A stretch of DNA of 64,000 nt from Paenalcaligenes hominis_A (GCF_041359055.1 NZ_JBGJKZ010000002.1:434001-498000), one strand, 5' to 3'. Shown: positions 53,712 to 62,872, counted from the stretch's first letter. Notes: generated by a model not told the origin, from the letters alone. Program-made: numbers and translations.

Positions 53712-54491
53712 GTGAAATTTGCAACATGGAATGTGAACTCTTTACGTGTACGACTCCCCCAAGTACTTGATTGGCTGACAACGCATCCTGTTGATGTACT
53801 GTGCCTGCAGGAACTTAAATTGCCCCAAGACAAATTTCCTCTCGAGGCCTTTGCAGAACTAGGCTACCAAGCCCAATGGGCGGGCCAGCCCACCTATAAT
53901 GGAGTGGCACTAATTAGCAAACAAGCAGGGAGCGATATACAACGCAATATCCCCGGGTTCGAGGATCACCAACAACGTATTATTGCAGCGACCTATCCCA
54001 GCTCAGCGGGCCCGATACGGGTAATTAGTGCTTATTGCCCTAATGGTCAAGACCTTGAAAGCGATAAATACGTTTACAAACTAAACTGGTTTGCCGCCTT
54101 GCACGACTGGTTACAAGAACAACTTGAACTTTATCCCCTGCTTGCCATTTTAGGCGATTATAATGTGGCCCCAACCGATTTAGATGTGCATGATCCTAAA
54201 AAATGGGAAGGCAAGGTGCATGTATCTGCTCCAGAACGAGCTGCTTGGCAAAAACTGATCGACTTAGGTCTTCATGATGCGTATCGATTATTTGACCAAG
54301 AGTCCCCAGGTTTTTCTTGGTGGGACTATCGCCGTGGGGCATTTAGACGCGATGCGGGGTTACGTATTGACCATGCTTTGGTATCCAATGCGCTTAAACC
54401 ACATAGCCAAGCATGCTATGTAGACAAAAACCCGCGTTCAAACGAGCAGCCTTCTGACCACACTCCGGTTATTGTGCAATTTAATTTATAA
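53712..54491 (+). CDS. xth: Exodeoxyribonuclease III
   Basis: AP endonuclease and 3'-5' exonuclease of base excision repair. Family motifs are FATWNVNSLRVRLPQVLDWL, LCLQELKLPQDKFP (metal Glu), AILGDYNVAPTDLDVHDPKK and the C-terminal LRIDHALVSNAL ... SDHTPVIVQF. I start at the GTG at 53712 (VKFATWNVNS), which matches the family N-terminus and gives 259 residues. A GTG at 53685 would add nine residues and has no ribosome site. Confidence 0.95.
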   Translation: MKFATWNVNSLRVRLPQVLDWLTTHPVDVLCLQELKLPQDKFPLEAFAELGYQAQWAGQPTYNGVALISKQAGSDIQRNIPGFEDHQQRIIAATYPSSAGPIRVISAYCPNGQDLESDKYVYKLNWFAALHDWLQEQLELYPLLAILGDYNVAPTDLDVHDPKKWEGKVHVSAPERAAWQKLIDLGLHDAYRLFDQESPGFSWWDYRRGAFRRDAGLRIDHALVSNALKPHSQACYVDKNPRSNEQPSDHTPVIVQFNL

Positions 54492-54522
54492 CTACTACCA
54501 ACGCCCACTACGCGGAGGCCTT

Positions 54523-54855
54523 ATGAGCCCAACCAACCACCTTATTGCTACCTTTGATGAAGGCGCTGTACTTAACCTTTACTTAGACAACTGCCCTGTG
54601 CAAGCTTACGTGGTCGTTAGCGAGCCTAACATTGATCTTGTAGCTGACATCGTCCCCAAAGAACGTTTTGAAGCAGATGGCGACATTCATGTGATGGCAG
54701 TAGGTCAACCCCAAGACGCAGCAGCCATGATCGAAGATGTCAGCCAAAACATCAATCCGGATGATACGGTTGTTTTTTTATGCTTAGACAAAGCCACTAA
54801 AGATGAGGTTTTGGCACAGTTTGGTATTACTCCTGGGCATACCCAGCATCACTAA
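54523..54855 (+). CDS. Conserved-looking protein of unknown function, 110 residues
   Basis: It starts at 54523 with GGAGG five bases upstream. The longer frame from 54472 overlaps xth and is not needed. The protein is acidic and soluble-looking (MSPTNHLIATFDEGAVLNLY, DNCPVQAYVVVSEPNIDLVA, VVFLCLDKATKDEVLAQFGI), with a His-rich tail GHTQHH. It has no signal peptide or membrane helix. Predicted secondary structure by eye is mixed strand and helix. It lies between xth and gmk, 31 nt and 9 nt away. I do not recognise a family. Confidence 0.82.
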   Translation: MSPTNHLIATFDEGAVLNLYLDNCPVQAYVVVSEPNIDLVADIVPKERFEADGDIHVMAVGQPQDAAAMIEDVSQNINPDDTVVFLCLDKATKDEVLAQFGITPGHTQHH

Positions 54856-54864
54856 AGGATTGTT

Positions 54865-55512
54865 ATGTCCACCACTTCTACCGGCCATATTTACCTCGTT
54901 GCAGCCCCAAGCGGTGCAGGAAAGTCCAGCTTGGTTAATGCGTTATTAGCAACCGATCCAGATATTATGCTGTCTATCTCTTGCACCACGCGCCCTATGC
55001 GCCCAGGCGAAGAAAATGGCAAGCATTACCACTTTATTTCTGTGGATGAGTATCACCGCTTGCGCGACAGCAACAACTTACTTGAGTCAGCCGAGGTGCA
55101 TGGCAATTTTTACGGCACCCCAGCTCAGCCCGTGCAGCAAGCCTTACAAAACGGGCGTGATGTGTTGCTCGAAATTGACTGGCAAGGTGCCCGCCAAGTT
55201 CGTAAACACTTTCCAGAGGCAATTGGTATTTTTATCATACCGCCCTCTATCGAGGCCCTTGAGGAACGCTTACGTAAACGCGGACAAGACGAGGACAAAG
55301 TCATTGCACGCCGCTTATTGGCTGCGGGGGGCGAGATGGCACATGTGGGCGAGTTCCAATATGCTATTATCAATGATGACTTTGATGTTGCTCTAACTCA
55401 ACTACAGTCCATCATTCAGTCAAGTCGGTTGCATACACCAGCTCAGGCACAACGCCATGCAGAGCTATTTAATCAGCTAGGTATTAGCGTTGCGGCCACA
55501 GCCGCCTTATAA
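54865..55512 (+). CDS. gmk: Guanylate kinase
   Basis: Phosphorylates GMP to GDP. The P-loop is VAAPSGAGKSSLVNALLATD, with the GMP-binding set SCTTRPMRPGEENGKHYHFI and LESAEVHGNFYGTP, then VLLEIDWQGARQVRKHFP. The length of 215 residues is normal. The gmk-rpoZ-spoT order is classical and links guanine nucleotide supply to the (p)ppGpp enzyme. Confidence 0.97.
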   Translation: MSTTSTGHIYLVAAPSGAGKSSLVNALLATDPDIMLSISCTTRPMRPGEENGKHYHFISVDEYHRLRDSNNLLESAEVHGNFYGTPAQPVQQALQNGRDVLLEIDWQGARQVRKHFPEAIGIFIIPPSIEALEERLRKRGQDEDKVIARRLLAAGGEMAHVGEFQYAIINDDFDVALTQLQSIIQSSRLHTPAQAQRHAELFNQLGISVAATAAL

Positions 55513-55556
55513 TAAAGATATACTCAATTTATTTACTTACATACAGGTAGACACTT

Positions 55557-55760
55557 ATGGCTCGTATTACGGTCGAAGACTGCTTAAATCAAATTCCAAA
55601 TCGCTTTAACTTAACCTTGGTTGCGGCTTATCGTGCCCGTGAACTCGCCCAAGGTCATGAGCCGCGCTTAGAAACCAAAAACAAACCTACAGTCACTGCT
55701 TTACGCGAAGTGGCCTCCGGCGCGACCGGCTTGGAAATGTTACGCAAAGTACCTACTTAA
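55557..55760 (+). CDS. rpoZ: RNA polymerase omega subunit
   Basis: A 67-residue omega subunit: MARITVEDCLNQIPNRFNLT and VAAYRARELAQGHEPRLETK are the family sequences, ending with TVTALREVASGATGLEML. It helps assemble RNA polymerase and forms part of a ppGpp site. AGGT lies 8 nt before the ATG. It sits between gmk and spoT. Confidence 0.97.
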   Translation: MARITVEDCLNQIPNRFNLTLVAAYRARELAQGHEPRLETKNKPTVTALREVASGATGLEMLRKVPT

Positions 55761-55779
55761 GTCGTTAGGGGGCTAGGCA

Positions 55780-58050
55780 ATGGCGTTTTCTACTCTTAAA
55801 GGTGCTTCATCAGGTTTAATAGCCGTACTGAAAAAAAGCTCTCGTCTAGGCAGACGCAAAGCTGCTGTTTCAGTACCCAAGCTTGAACCCGCTAAAAATA
55901 CTATTGCCTCATTAGCACCCCTGACCAAAATTATCAGCAAGTACCTAGATCCTGCTGATGTTGAACGTGTACGCGAGGCCTATCGCTTAGCCGACGAGGC
56001 ACACTTAGGCCAGTTTCGCTCTAGCGGCGAACCTTACATTACCCACCCCATTGCCGTTACGGAAATTTGCGCCGGGTGGAAACTAGATGCCGACTCATTA
56101 ATGGCTGCTTTGTTGCATGACGTTATCGAAGACCAAGACGTCAGCAAACAAGAGCTCGCCGAAAAATTTGGCACCGATGTGGCTGAAATTGTAGATGGCG
56201 TCTCCAAGCTCGAACGCCTCCAATTTGAAACCAAAAGCCAGCAACAAGCCGAAAGCTTTAGAAAAATGCTCTTGGCCATGTCACGCGACGTGCGCGTGAT
56301 CTTAATTAAATTGGCCGATCGGCTGCATAACATGCGTACTTTAGACGCAGTCAGCCCAGAAAAACAACGCCGAATAGCCAAAGAAACTTTAGAGATTTAT
56401 GCCCCTATTGCCCACCGTTTGGGACTGAATGCGCTATTTCGTGAACTTCAAGACCGCTGTTTTCAAGCCATCCATCCCAACCGTTATCGGGTGCTACGCA
56501 AAGCCCTTTTAGCGGCCCGTGGCAACCGGCGTGATGCTCTTGGTAAAATCAGCGATGCTATTAGCTCAGCCTTACCGGCAGCCGGCATAGAAGCAGAAAT
56601 CTCAGGCCGTGAAAAATCGCTCTACAGCATTTTTGATAAAATGGTCGAGCAAAAAAAATCTTTTTCAGATGTGCTTGATATCTATGGCTTCCGAATCATT
56701 GTGCATACTTTGCCTGAATGCTATTTGGCACTTGGCACCTTGCACCAACTTTACAAGCCCGTCCCCGGCAAATTTAAAGACTATATTGCCATTCCCAAAA
56801 TAAATGGCTATCAGTCATTGCATACCACTTTAATTGGGCCCTATGGTACGCCGGTAGAGTTTCAAATCCGCACCCGAGAAATGGACCATGTCGCTGAAGA
56901 AGGCGTTGCTTCACATTGGCTTTATAAAGACGAGGACGTTTCTTTAAACGAACTCCAAAAACGCACACACCGTTGGCTTCAATCCTTACTTGATATCCAA
57001 AGTCAAACCGGGGATTCCAGCGAGTTTCTAGATCACGTGAAAGTCGATCTCTTTCCCGACGCGGTCTATGTGAACACCCCGCATGGTAAAATTATTTCTT
57101 TACCACGCGGTGCTACGCCTATTGATTTTGCTTACACTATCCACTCGGATATTGGTAATCACGCCGTCGCAGCCAAAATTAACGACGAATACGTATCACT
57201 GCGTAGTGAACTCAAAAGCGGTGATATGGTGGAAATCATTACATCCCCCGCCGCACGACCTAGCGCACAATGGCTCAACCACGTTCGCACAGGGCGCGCG
57301 CGTTCAGAAATCCGTCATTATTTACGCACGGTACAGTACGAGGAATCCGTTGCTTTTGGCCGTCGTCTGCTAAAACAAGCACTCAGCGATTTAGGCATAG
57401 ACATGCCTACCGACGACGACCCAACTTGGTCTGTGCTCATTAAAAGCTCTGGGGCTACAACACGCGAAGAAATCCTCGCTGATATTGGTTTAGGCAAACG
57501 CTTAGCCGCTGTGGTTGCACGCCGCTTTATTAATGACAACCCCTTACTCAAAACCACGGCAGCTGCTGTGGATGAGTTCACCTCAAATGCCCGAGCTCCT
57601 GTCGTAATCCAAGGCAACGAGGGCCAAGCAGTTCAATTAGCCCCCTGCTGTGGCCCGCTACCTGGCGACGCTATTATAGGTGGCATTCGTATGGGCCATG
57701 GTTTGGTGGTTCATATGGCTGACTGCGCCATAGCACAACGTCAACAAAGCAAAGAGCCCGAGCGCTGGATTCCCGTTATTTGGGACACTAAAACAGCACG
57801 CCATCTGTCCACACGCTTAGATGTTACCGTTCTAAATGAACGTGGTGTACTGGGTCGTCTGGCAGCCGCAGTCACTGATGCGGATTCCAATATCCTGCAT
57901 TTAACCATGCCCGATGAAGACAGCAGTGCCACGGCCTTGTTGCACTTAACTCTTCAAGTCGATAGTCGCAACCATTTAGCTCAAGTCATTCGCACCATGC
58001 GTCAGGTACCTCAGGTGCAAAAAATAGCTCGCACCAAAGGTCAAACTTAA
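55780..58050 (+). CDS. spoT: Bifunctional (p)ppGpp synthetase/hydrolase (RelA/SpoT family)
   Basis: Stringent-response enzyme. The HD hydrolase domain (SSGEPYITHPIAVTEICAGW, AALLHDVIEDQD, ILIKLADRLHNMRTL) appears intact. The synthetase domain follows (SGREKSLYSIFDKM, VLDIYGFRIIV, FKDYIAIPKINGYQSLHTTL), then a TGS domain (VNTPHGKIISLPRGATPIDF) and a C-terminal ACT domain (VTVLNERGVLGRLAAAVTDA). The 756 residues fit the long family form. Its stop is 2 nt from the convergent azlD stop. Confidence 0.96.
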   Translation: MAFSTLKGASSGLIAVLKKSSRLGRRKAAVSVPKLEPAKNTIASLAPLTKIISKYLDPADVERVREAYRLADEAHLGQFRSSGEPYITHPIAVTEICAGWKLDADSLMAALLHDVIEDQDVSKQELAEKFGTDVAEIVDGVSKLERLQFETKSQQQAESFRKMLLAMSRDVRVILIKLADRLHNMRTLDAVSPEKQRRIAKETLEIYAPIAHRLGLNALFRELQDRCFQAIHPNRYRVLRKALLAARGNRRDALGKISDAISSALPAAGIEAEISGREKSLYSIFDKMVEQKKSFSDVLDIYGFRIIVHTLPECYLALGTLHQLYKPVPGKFKDYIAIPKINGYQSLHTTLIGPYGTPVEFQIRTREMDHVAEEGVASHWLYKDEDVSLNELQKRTHRWLQSLLDIQSQTGDSSEFLDHVKVDLFPDAVYVNTPHGKIISLPRGATPIDFAYTIHSDIGNHAVAAKINDEYVSLRSELKSGDMVEIITSPAARPSAQWLNHVRTGRARSEIRHYLRTVQYEESVAFGRRLLKQALSDLGIDMPTDDDPTWSVLIKSSGATTREEILADIGLGKRLAAVVARRFINDNPLLKTTAAAVDEFTSNARAPVVIQGNEGQAVQLAPCCGPLPGDAIIGGIRMGHGLVVHMADCAIAQRQQSKEPERWIPVIWDTKTARHLSTRLDVTVLNERGVLGRLAAAVTDADSNILHLTMPDEDSSATALLHLTLQVDSRNHLAQVIRTMRQVPQVQKIARTKGQT

Positions 58051-58052
58051 AC

Positions 58053-58400
58053 TTAACTTTGCACCACAAGGACTAAGCCATAGCTCACCACCCCAATTAA
58101 GGTGGTGAGAATGGCGTTTTTCTGCCAAAGACGGCTTAGCATCATAGCGCCTAAAGCTAATCCAATACGCAACTCATCCGATTGCGCACTCCAACGGTGG
58201 GCTGAGTCAGTTAGCCCCACTAAAGACACCACCAATAACGCCACAATCGCAGCAGGGCCTAGCGCACTGAGAACATACCTAACTAACGGACGCTGAAACA
58301 CAGTCTCTAGGCTTGCATACCACCGCATAGGCAAATAACGCAACAAATACGTGCCTAAGCCTGCCCCTATCAACAACATAATTAATGCATTATGACCCAT
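58053..58400 (-). CDS. AzlD-family branched-chain amino acid export subunit
   Basis: A 115-residue membrane protein with four hydrophobic segments and the typical motif GTYLLRYLPMRWYASLETVF. AzlD works with the larger AzlC in exporting branched-chain amino acids or analogues. It overlaps azlC by 11 nt. A perfect hairpin lies within its last codons. Confidence 0.88.
   Translation of the reverse strand: MGHNALIMLLIGAGLGTYLLRYLPMRWYASLETVFQRPLVRYVLSALGPAAIVALLVVSLVGLTDSAHRWSAQSDELRIGLALGAMMLSRLWQKNAILTTLIGVVSYGLVLVVQS
58084..58109. terminator. Hairpin in the azlD tail, possible spoT terminator
   Basis: CTCACCACC / GGTGGTGAG form a perfect 9-bp stem with an 8-nt loop, 34 nt after the spoT stop. 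The next T run on the plus strand (GTTTTTC) is several bases away, so termination is only possible. It lies within the azlD coding sequence. Confidence 0.3.
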
Positions 58401-59097
58401 GTCGGCCCCTTCTTGACTGACTCATAAAAGCCCAAATACAACCCACCACCATTCCTATAATTAAACTACTATGGGCGGCAAAGAAAAAACTGCTGAGCCA
58501 AGTGCTAATTGCTGCGGCAGCTAATAAACGCTTGTCTACACTGGTCATCATGTCCAGCAACAAGGCAAAGAATAAGGCGGGCAATACAAAAGCTAATGTT
58601 TGCTGCAATATAGGAAAATGGCTCAGCCAATCGCTAGCCAAATAAGCCCCTACAGCTGTACCTATAACCCAAGAGCTATACGCTCCCAGTTGCAAGCCCA
58701 TATACCAATAAGCCTTAGGCGCTATGGTAAGCTGAGATAAACGTGCTCGCGCAGCAGCAAACACCTCGTCGGTTAAACCAAACGCCATCACTGCATACGG
58801 TTTGGGCTCTGGGTTATGGCTGCTAAACTGACTCAATAAAGCCGGTCCGTAAAACACATGACGCAAATTAACCGCAATAACAATAAGCACCATAGTCCAA
58901 ACGTCGGTGTGCTGAGCAATTAAAAGCAATAAAATGAATTGGCTCGCACCTGCGTAAATGCACACAGAAATTAACACCGCCATCCACGGCGCTAAGCCTG
59001 CACTGATAGCCGCAACACCAAAAGACACCGCCACAGGAAAGTAGCCCAACATAATAGAGCTACTGTCCCAAAGCCCTCTGTTAAATGCCAATCGCAT
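58390..59097 (-). CDS. AzlC-family branched-chain amino acid exporter
   Basis: A membrane protein of about 235 residues with the family start GLWDSSSIMLGYFPVAVSFG, and IYAGASQFILLLLIAQ and NLRHVFYGPALLSQF in the middle. I chose the ATG at 59097 (MRLAFNRG). A TTG at 59109 would add four residues. It has a GGGG sequence five bases upstream, but that lies in the stem of the ppiD terminator. It is followed by azlD, and an Lrp-type regulator is not nearby. Confidence 0.88.
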   Translation of the reverse strand: MRLAFNRGLWDSSSIMLGYFPVAVSFGVAAISAGLAPWMAVLISVCIYAGASQFILLLLIAQHTDVWTMVLIVIAVNLRHVFYGPALLSQFSSHNPEPKPYAVMAFGLTDEVFAAARARLSQLTIAPKAYWYMGLQLGAYSSWVIGTAVGAYLASDWLSHFPILQQTLAFVLPALFFALLLDMMTSVDKRLLAAAAISTWLSSFFFAAHSSLIIGMVVGCIWAFMSQSRRGRHGS

Positions 59098-59106
59098 AAA
59101 TAAACT

Positions 59107-59143
59107 CAAAAAAGCCCCTAACAGCAGAGCCGCTTAGGGGCTT
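59107..59143 (-). terminator. Terminator after ppiD
   Basis: AAGCCCCTAA / TTAGGGGCTT, a perfect 10-bp stem with a 12-nt loop, is followed on the minus strand by a run of Ts. It touches the upstream edge of azlC. Confidence 0.88.
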
Positions 59144-59165
59144 AAAGATCAAAAATAAAACGAAG

Positions 59166-61103
59166 TTACTCTATTTCAGCTGCCATAGCGGTTTCTGCCG
59201 CTGGCAGTTGCTTGACATTCAACTGCTCACGTAAGGCTGCCATAAAGCTTTGTTCTTGGACGTCACTCCAGATTTGTTGGAGCTGAACGTGAATGGCTTC
59301 GGATACCATTGGATCAATTTGACCTTGTTCTTGACCAATGACCTTAATCAGCTGATAGCCTTGGGCCAAATCCACACCTACATAAGCAGGAAGTGTGGTT
59401 GTATCAACTGCCATTAGTGCATCAAGACTGCTTTTGGCTATTTGACCTGGCTCGATACGACTTACAGCCTGCTCATCGGAAAATTCAACCTGCGCCGCAT
59501 CACCTGCTTGCAATGCAGCCAAGAACGTTTGTCCTGCATTTCGAGCTGCAGCCACCGCTTTTTCTTGGAGCAACATGTTTTCTACTTCGTCATGAACTTG
59601 AGCTAGTTCAGGCACATGCGCCGGCACAAACTCATTAACACGCACAGCAACAATAGTATCGGAAGCAATCTCAACTACGCCCGCATTTTGTTTGTCTTGG
59701 AGCGACTGTGGCGCATACAAAGCACGGCGTACCCGTGGATCCTCAAGCAAGTCTTTGTGTTCGGAAGCCTCGGTGCCTAGCTGTTTTGCATCTAGCACAC
59801 GCTCACGCGCCACCCCTTGGGCTTGTAAAATAGGAAGACCTAACGCATCTGCGGCTGCTTGTAGGCTTTCTGGACTTTCATAAACCATATGGGTCAGCTT
59901 AGTAGCCATTTCCGCAAAGTTCTCGGCGGCTAATTGTTGGCGTACCTCGTTGGTAATTTCGTCTTTAACGGTTTCAAAAGCTTGACCATGTTGTGGTTGG
60001 TAGTCATTTGCTTTAAAAATATGATAGCCATCGGGGCCTTCAATTACACTAGACACCTCGCCTTTTTTCAAAGCAAAAACGGCGTCTTGAAGTACAGCAG
60101 GCCAGTTGCCATGAGTAATCCACCCTAGCTCGCCCCCACTATTTGCGCTGCCTTTGTCCTGGGAGTGCTCTTTGGCCAGTTCAGCAAACTGCGCTGGATT
60201 CGCTTGGGCTTGTTGAGCCAGCTCTTTAGCCTGTTGCTGCACAGACTGATGCTGGGCATTGTCTTTTCCTGGCTGCAACAAAATATGGCTCAGATGAATA
60301 CGCGCAGGTGATACAAAACGTGCTTTATTTTGCTCGTAGTACGCTTTCAAATCGTCATCTTTGACCTCGGCCACACTTTTTACAGCCGCCGCTTCGTTTA
60401 ACAGCACATAATCCACATTGACGTAATCGGGTAAACGCAGACTGTCTTGATTGGCCTCGTACCACGCTTTGATTTCGTCCTCGGAGACGGTTTGCTGACT
60501 AAGTAAGTCTTGAGCACGAATGGTATGTGTTTGTACTAAACGTGTTTCTACTAGTACATTTTCTAGCTCTTTCACAACAAACTCTGGCAAAACAGCACTT
60601 TGAACCACAGGGGTAATAACGCGGCTTAGGGCAAGCTCGGCCCGCTGAGACTGTTCAAAGTCTTTGCTGTTAATCCCTTGTTGAGCCAATAGCATGTTAT
60701 AGAGTTCAGGTGAAAAAACGCCATTTTCCTGAAGATCTGGGTTGGCTGCAATGGCTTGACGTAAAGCCGTATCTGATACACTGAATCGGTCTTTAGTAGC
60801 AATTTCAATCAAAGCTCTACGATCAACCAATGAGTCGAGTAACTGCTGCTTTGCAACGGGCGTTTCTACCAGAGCAGGATCAAATCCGCCCCCCATTGAG
60901 CGTTGAAGCTGGCTAAGCTGATTACGACGGGCTAAATCGTATTCTTGGGCAGTTACGGCTTGATCGCCCACGATGACTAAGTCTTCGTCACCTGATACGT
61001 AGTTGGTATAGCCACTGACACCAATCAACACAAACGATGGCAAAATTAAAACCAATAACACCAACTGCATCAAACGTTGATGTTTACGAATAAAATTGAA
61101 CAT
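59166..61103 (-). CDS. ppiD: Periplasmic folding chaperone PpiD (SurA-like, PPIC domain)
   Basis: Inner-membrane-anchored chaperone at the exit of the Sec channel. A short N-terminal tail and one membrane helix (LMQLVLLVLILPSFVLIGVS) come first. The SurA-type N-terminal chaperone region follows (residues ~40-230). The parvulin domain (ARIHLSHILLQPGKDNAQHQ ... GSANSGGELGWI) lies at about 265-365. The length of 645 residues is typical. Two copies of the motif TTAGGGGC lie in its leader and in its terminator. Confidence 0.95.
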   Translation of the reverse strand: MFNFIRKHQRLMQLVLLVLILPSFVLIGVSGYTNYVSGDEDLVIVGDQAVTAQEYDLARRNQLSQLQRSMGGGFDPALVETPVAKQQLLDSLVDRRALIEIATKDRFSVSDTALRQAIAANPDLQENGVFSPELYNMLLAQQGINSKDFEQSQRAELALSRVITPVVQSAVLPEFVVKELENVLVETRLVQTHTIRAQDLLSQQTVSEDEIKAWYEANQDSLRLPDYVNVDYVLLNEAAAVKSVAEVKDDDLKAYYEQNKARFVSPARIHLSHILLQPGKDNAQHQSVQQQAKELAQQAQANPAQFAELAKEHSQDKGSANSGGELGWITHGNWPAVLQDAVFALKKGEVSSVIEGPDGYHIFKANDYQPQHGQAFETVKDEITNEVRQQLAAENFAEMATKLTHMVYESPESLQAAADALGLPILQAQGVARERVLDAKQLGTEASEHKDLLEDPRVRRALYAPQSLQDKQNAGVVEIASDTIVAVRVNEFVPAHVPELAQVHDEVENMLLQEKAVAAARNAGQTFLAALQAGDAAQVEFSDEQAVSRIEPGQIAKSSLDALMAVDTTTLPAYVGVDLAQGYQLIKVIGQEQGQIDPMVSEAIHVQLQQIWSDVQEQSFMAALREQLNVKQLPAAETAMAAEIE

Positions 61104-61113
61104 GAATCACCTA

Positions 61114-61196
61114 TTAGGGGCAGGCTGCATACACACCCTTTGATTAGTTACTTAGCCAAAGAGTTTACCACTTTAGCTGTAATATGCAGCCCCTAA
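61114..61196. repeat. Long-range inverted repeat in the ppiD leader
   Basis: TTAGGGGC-AGGC-TGCATA (61114-61131) can pair with TATGCAGCCCCTAA (61183-61196): 14 bp with a 4-nt bulge and a 51-nt loop. It begins 10 nt upstream of the ppiD start codon, so in the ppiD message it could cover the ribosome site region. The same 8-mer is part of the ppiD terminator. Confidence 0.5.
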
Positions 61197-61260
61197 AATA
61201 GAGAGCAAGCAGTAAAATACGGTTATTCTACTGTAAACCTTTTATTAATGAACACGTTTT

Positions 61261-62019
61261 ATGAGCCAAATCATGTCCCCGTGGCCTTATCCCACCCTTA
61301 TTGCTCACCGCGGAGCCGGAAAGCACGCCCCAGAAAATACCCTAGCTGCTATGCGTTTAGGCGCTGAGCACGGTTTCACCATGATGGAATACGACGTCAA
61401 GCTTAGCCAAGACGGTGCCCCTATTTTATTGCACGATGACACCATCGACCGCACCTCAAACGCATCGGGCTTAGCCAGTTCGTATACCCTAGCTGAGCTC
61501 TTACAATTTGACTTTGGCGCTTGGTTAAAAGCGGAGTACGTGGCCGAGCCTATTGCTACCTTAGACGCCATTGCCGCTTTTACTATCGCACGAAACATTC
61601 ATAGCAATATAGAAATTAAGCCTGAAACGGGCTTTGAAGCGGAAACGGGTGCCAAGATTGCTCGACTTGCTCTACAGTTGTGGCAAAACGCTACCTTGCC
61701 CCCGTTGCTGTCCTCTTTTTCCGAGGTAGCCCTCGCTGCTGCTAAGCTTAGCGCCCCTACCTTGCCCCGAGCTTTGCTAATTGAAGGCGAAGTGCCGACC
61801 GATGTATTTACACGCCTAGAGGCGCTGGAGTGCGTAGCGCTTAATCTAGATGACCGCTACACTACCCAGGCGCTGGTTACAGAGGCCAATGCCAAAGGCT
61901 ATGCAGTCTGTGTTTGGACCGTAAATGATGCTGCACGCGCACGCGAGCTAATCAAATGGGGCTGCAAAGGCATTTTTACTGACGCCATTGATACCATAGC
62001 CCCTCAATACAATTTTTAA
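61261..62019 (+). CDS. ugpQ: Glycerophosphodiester phosphodiesterase (GdpD/UgpQ family)
   Basis: Splits glycerophosphodiesters to glycerol 3-phosphate and an alcohol. The TIM-barrel motifs are LIAHRGAGKHAPENTLAAM (catalytic His), EYDVKLSQDGAPILLHDDTI and SNIEIKPETG. The length is 252 residues. There is no signal peptide, so it acts in the cytoplasm. It stands alone, convergent with the pseudouridine synthase gene (1-nt gap). Confidence 0.92.
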   Translation: MSQIMSPWPYPTLIAHRGAGKHAPENTLAAMRLGAEHGFTMMEYDVKLSQDGAPILLHDDTIDRTSNASGLASSYTLAELLQFDFGAWLKAEYVAEPIATLDAIAAFTIARNIHSNIEIKPETGFEAETGAKIARLALQLWQNATLPPLLSSFSEVALAAAKLSAPTLPRALLIEGEVPTDVFTRLEALECVALNLDDRYTTQALVTEANAKGYAVCVWTVNDAARARELIKWGCKGIFTDAIDTIAPQYNF

Positions 62020-62020
62020 T

Positions 62021-62752
62021 TTAGAAAAAGCGCTCACCGGGTTTAACGTAGCGCCATTGTCCTTCAGGCAAGTCCCCTAGCACTACGTTACCCATGCGCA
62101 CACGCTTCAAACCAACCACACGCAAGCCTACCATCTCGCACATACGGCGAATTTGGCGTTTTTTCCCCTCACGTAATACAAAGCGCAATTGATCTTGATT
62201 CAACCAGCTTACCTTGGCAGGTCGTAACTCATCACCATCTAAAGTTAAGCCATGATTTAATAAGGCCAAACCTCTTTCATCCAAGCTTCCTGTTACGCGA
62301 ACTAGATATTCCTTATCAATGGGGGAGTCTTCACCAATTAGCTGTCGTGCAATTCGGCCATCTTGCGTTAAGACCAAAAGGCCTTGCGAATCAATGTCCA
62401 AGCGTCCTGCTGGTGCTAAACCACGCAAATGCGCAGGATCAAAACGAGGCGCTTTTTTATCACGCCCTTTGAATTGATTGTGTGCCTGAATTAAAGACAC
62501 AGCATTTTTATAGCCTTTTTCAGCTTGGCCTGACACATAACCAACAGGTTTGTTGAGCACAATGGTGACACGCTGCGTTTGTTTTTCACGCGCCGTGCGA
62601 TGCAGCGTGATTTTAGCCAAGGGCGAGGCTTTTTGGCCCAGCACGGCCTTTTGACCATCTACACTGACCCAACCACGCTCAATGAATGCATCGGCTTCAC
62701 GACGCGAGCACATGCCACGATCGGCCATGATTTTTGAAATGCGAATTTCCAT
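62021..62752 (-). CDS. rRNA pseudouridine synthase (RluF/RsuA family)
   Basis: The N-terminal S4 RNA-binding domain is RISKIMADRGMCSRREADAF. The catalytic motif PAGRLDIDSQGLLVLTQDGR carries the nucleophilic Asp, with KEYLVRVTG and REGKKRQIRRMCEMVGLRVV after it. The sequence style (DSQGL, KEYLV, QIRRMCE) is nearest to RluF, which modifies 23S rRNA in E. coli. The length is 243 residues, shorter than E. coli RluF (about 290), with an almost absent C-terminal tail. Divergent from the MFS gene. Confidence 0.88.
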   Translation of the reverse strand: MEIRISKIMADRGMCSRREADAFIERGWVSVDGQKAVLGQKASPLAKITLHRTAREKQTQRVTIVLNKPVGYVSGQAEKGYKNAVSLIQAHNQFKGRDKKAPRFDPAHLRGLAPAGRLDIDSQGLLVLTQDGRIARQLIGEDSPIDKEYLVRVTGSLDERGLALLNHGLTLDGDELRPAKVSWLNQDQLRFVLREGKKRQIRRMCEMVGLRVVGLKRVRMGNVVLGDLPEGQWRYVKPGERFF

Positions 62753-62872
62753 AATTTACTTTTAATTGGCTAAACCAATTCATTAAACCTTGATTTAAGC
62801 ACTATAGTGATGAGTTATAGCTTAGAGTTATAACTTTAATTCGAAGCCATTCATTAACCCAATAAGATTGCT

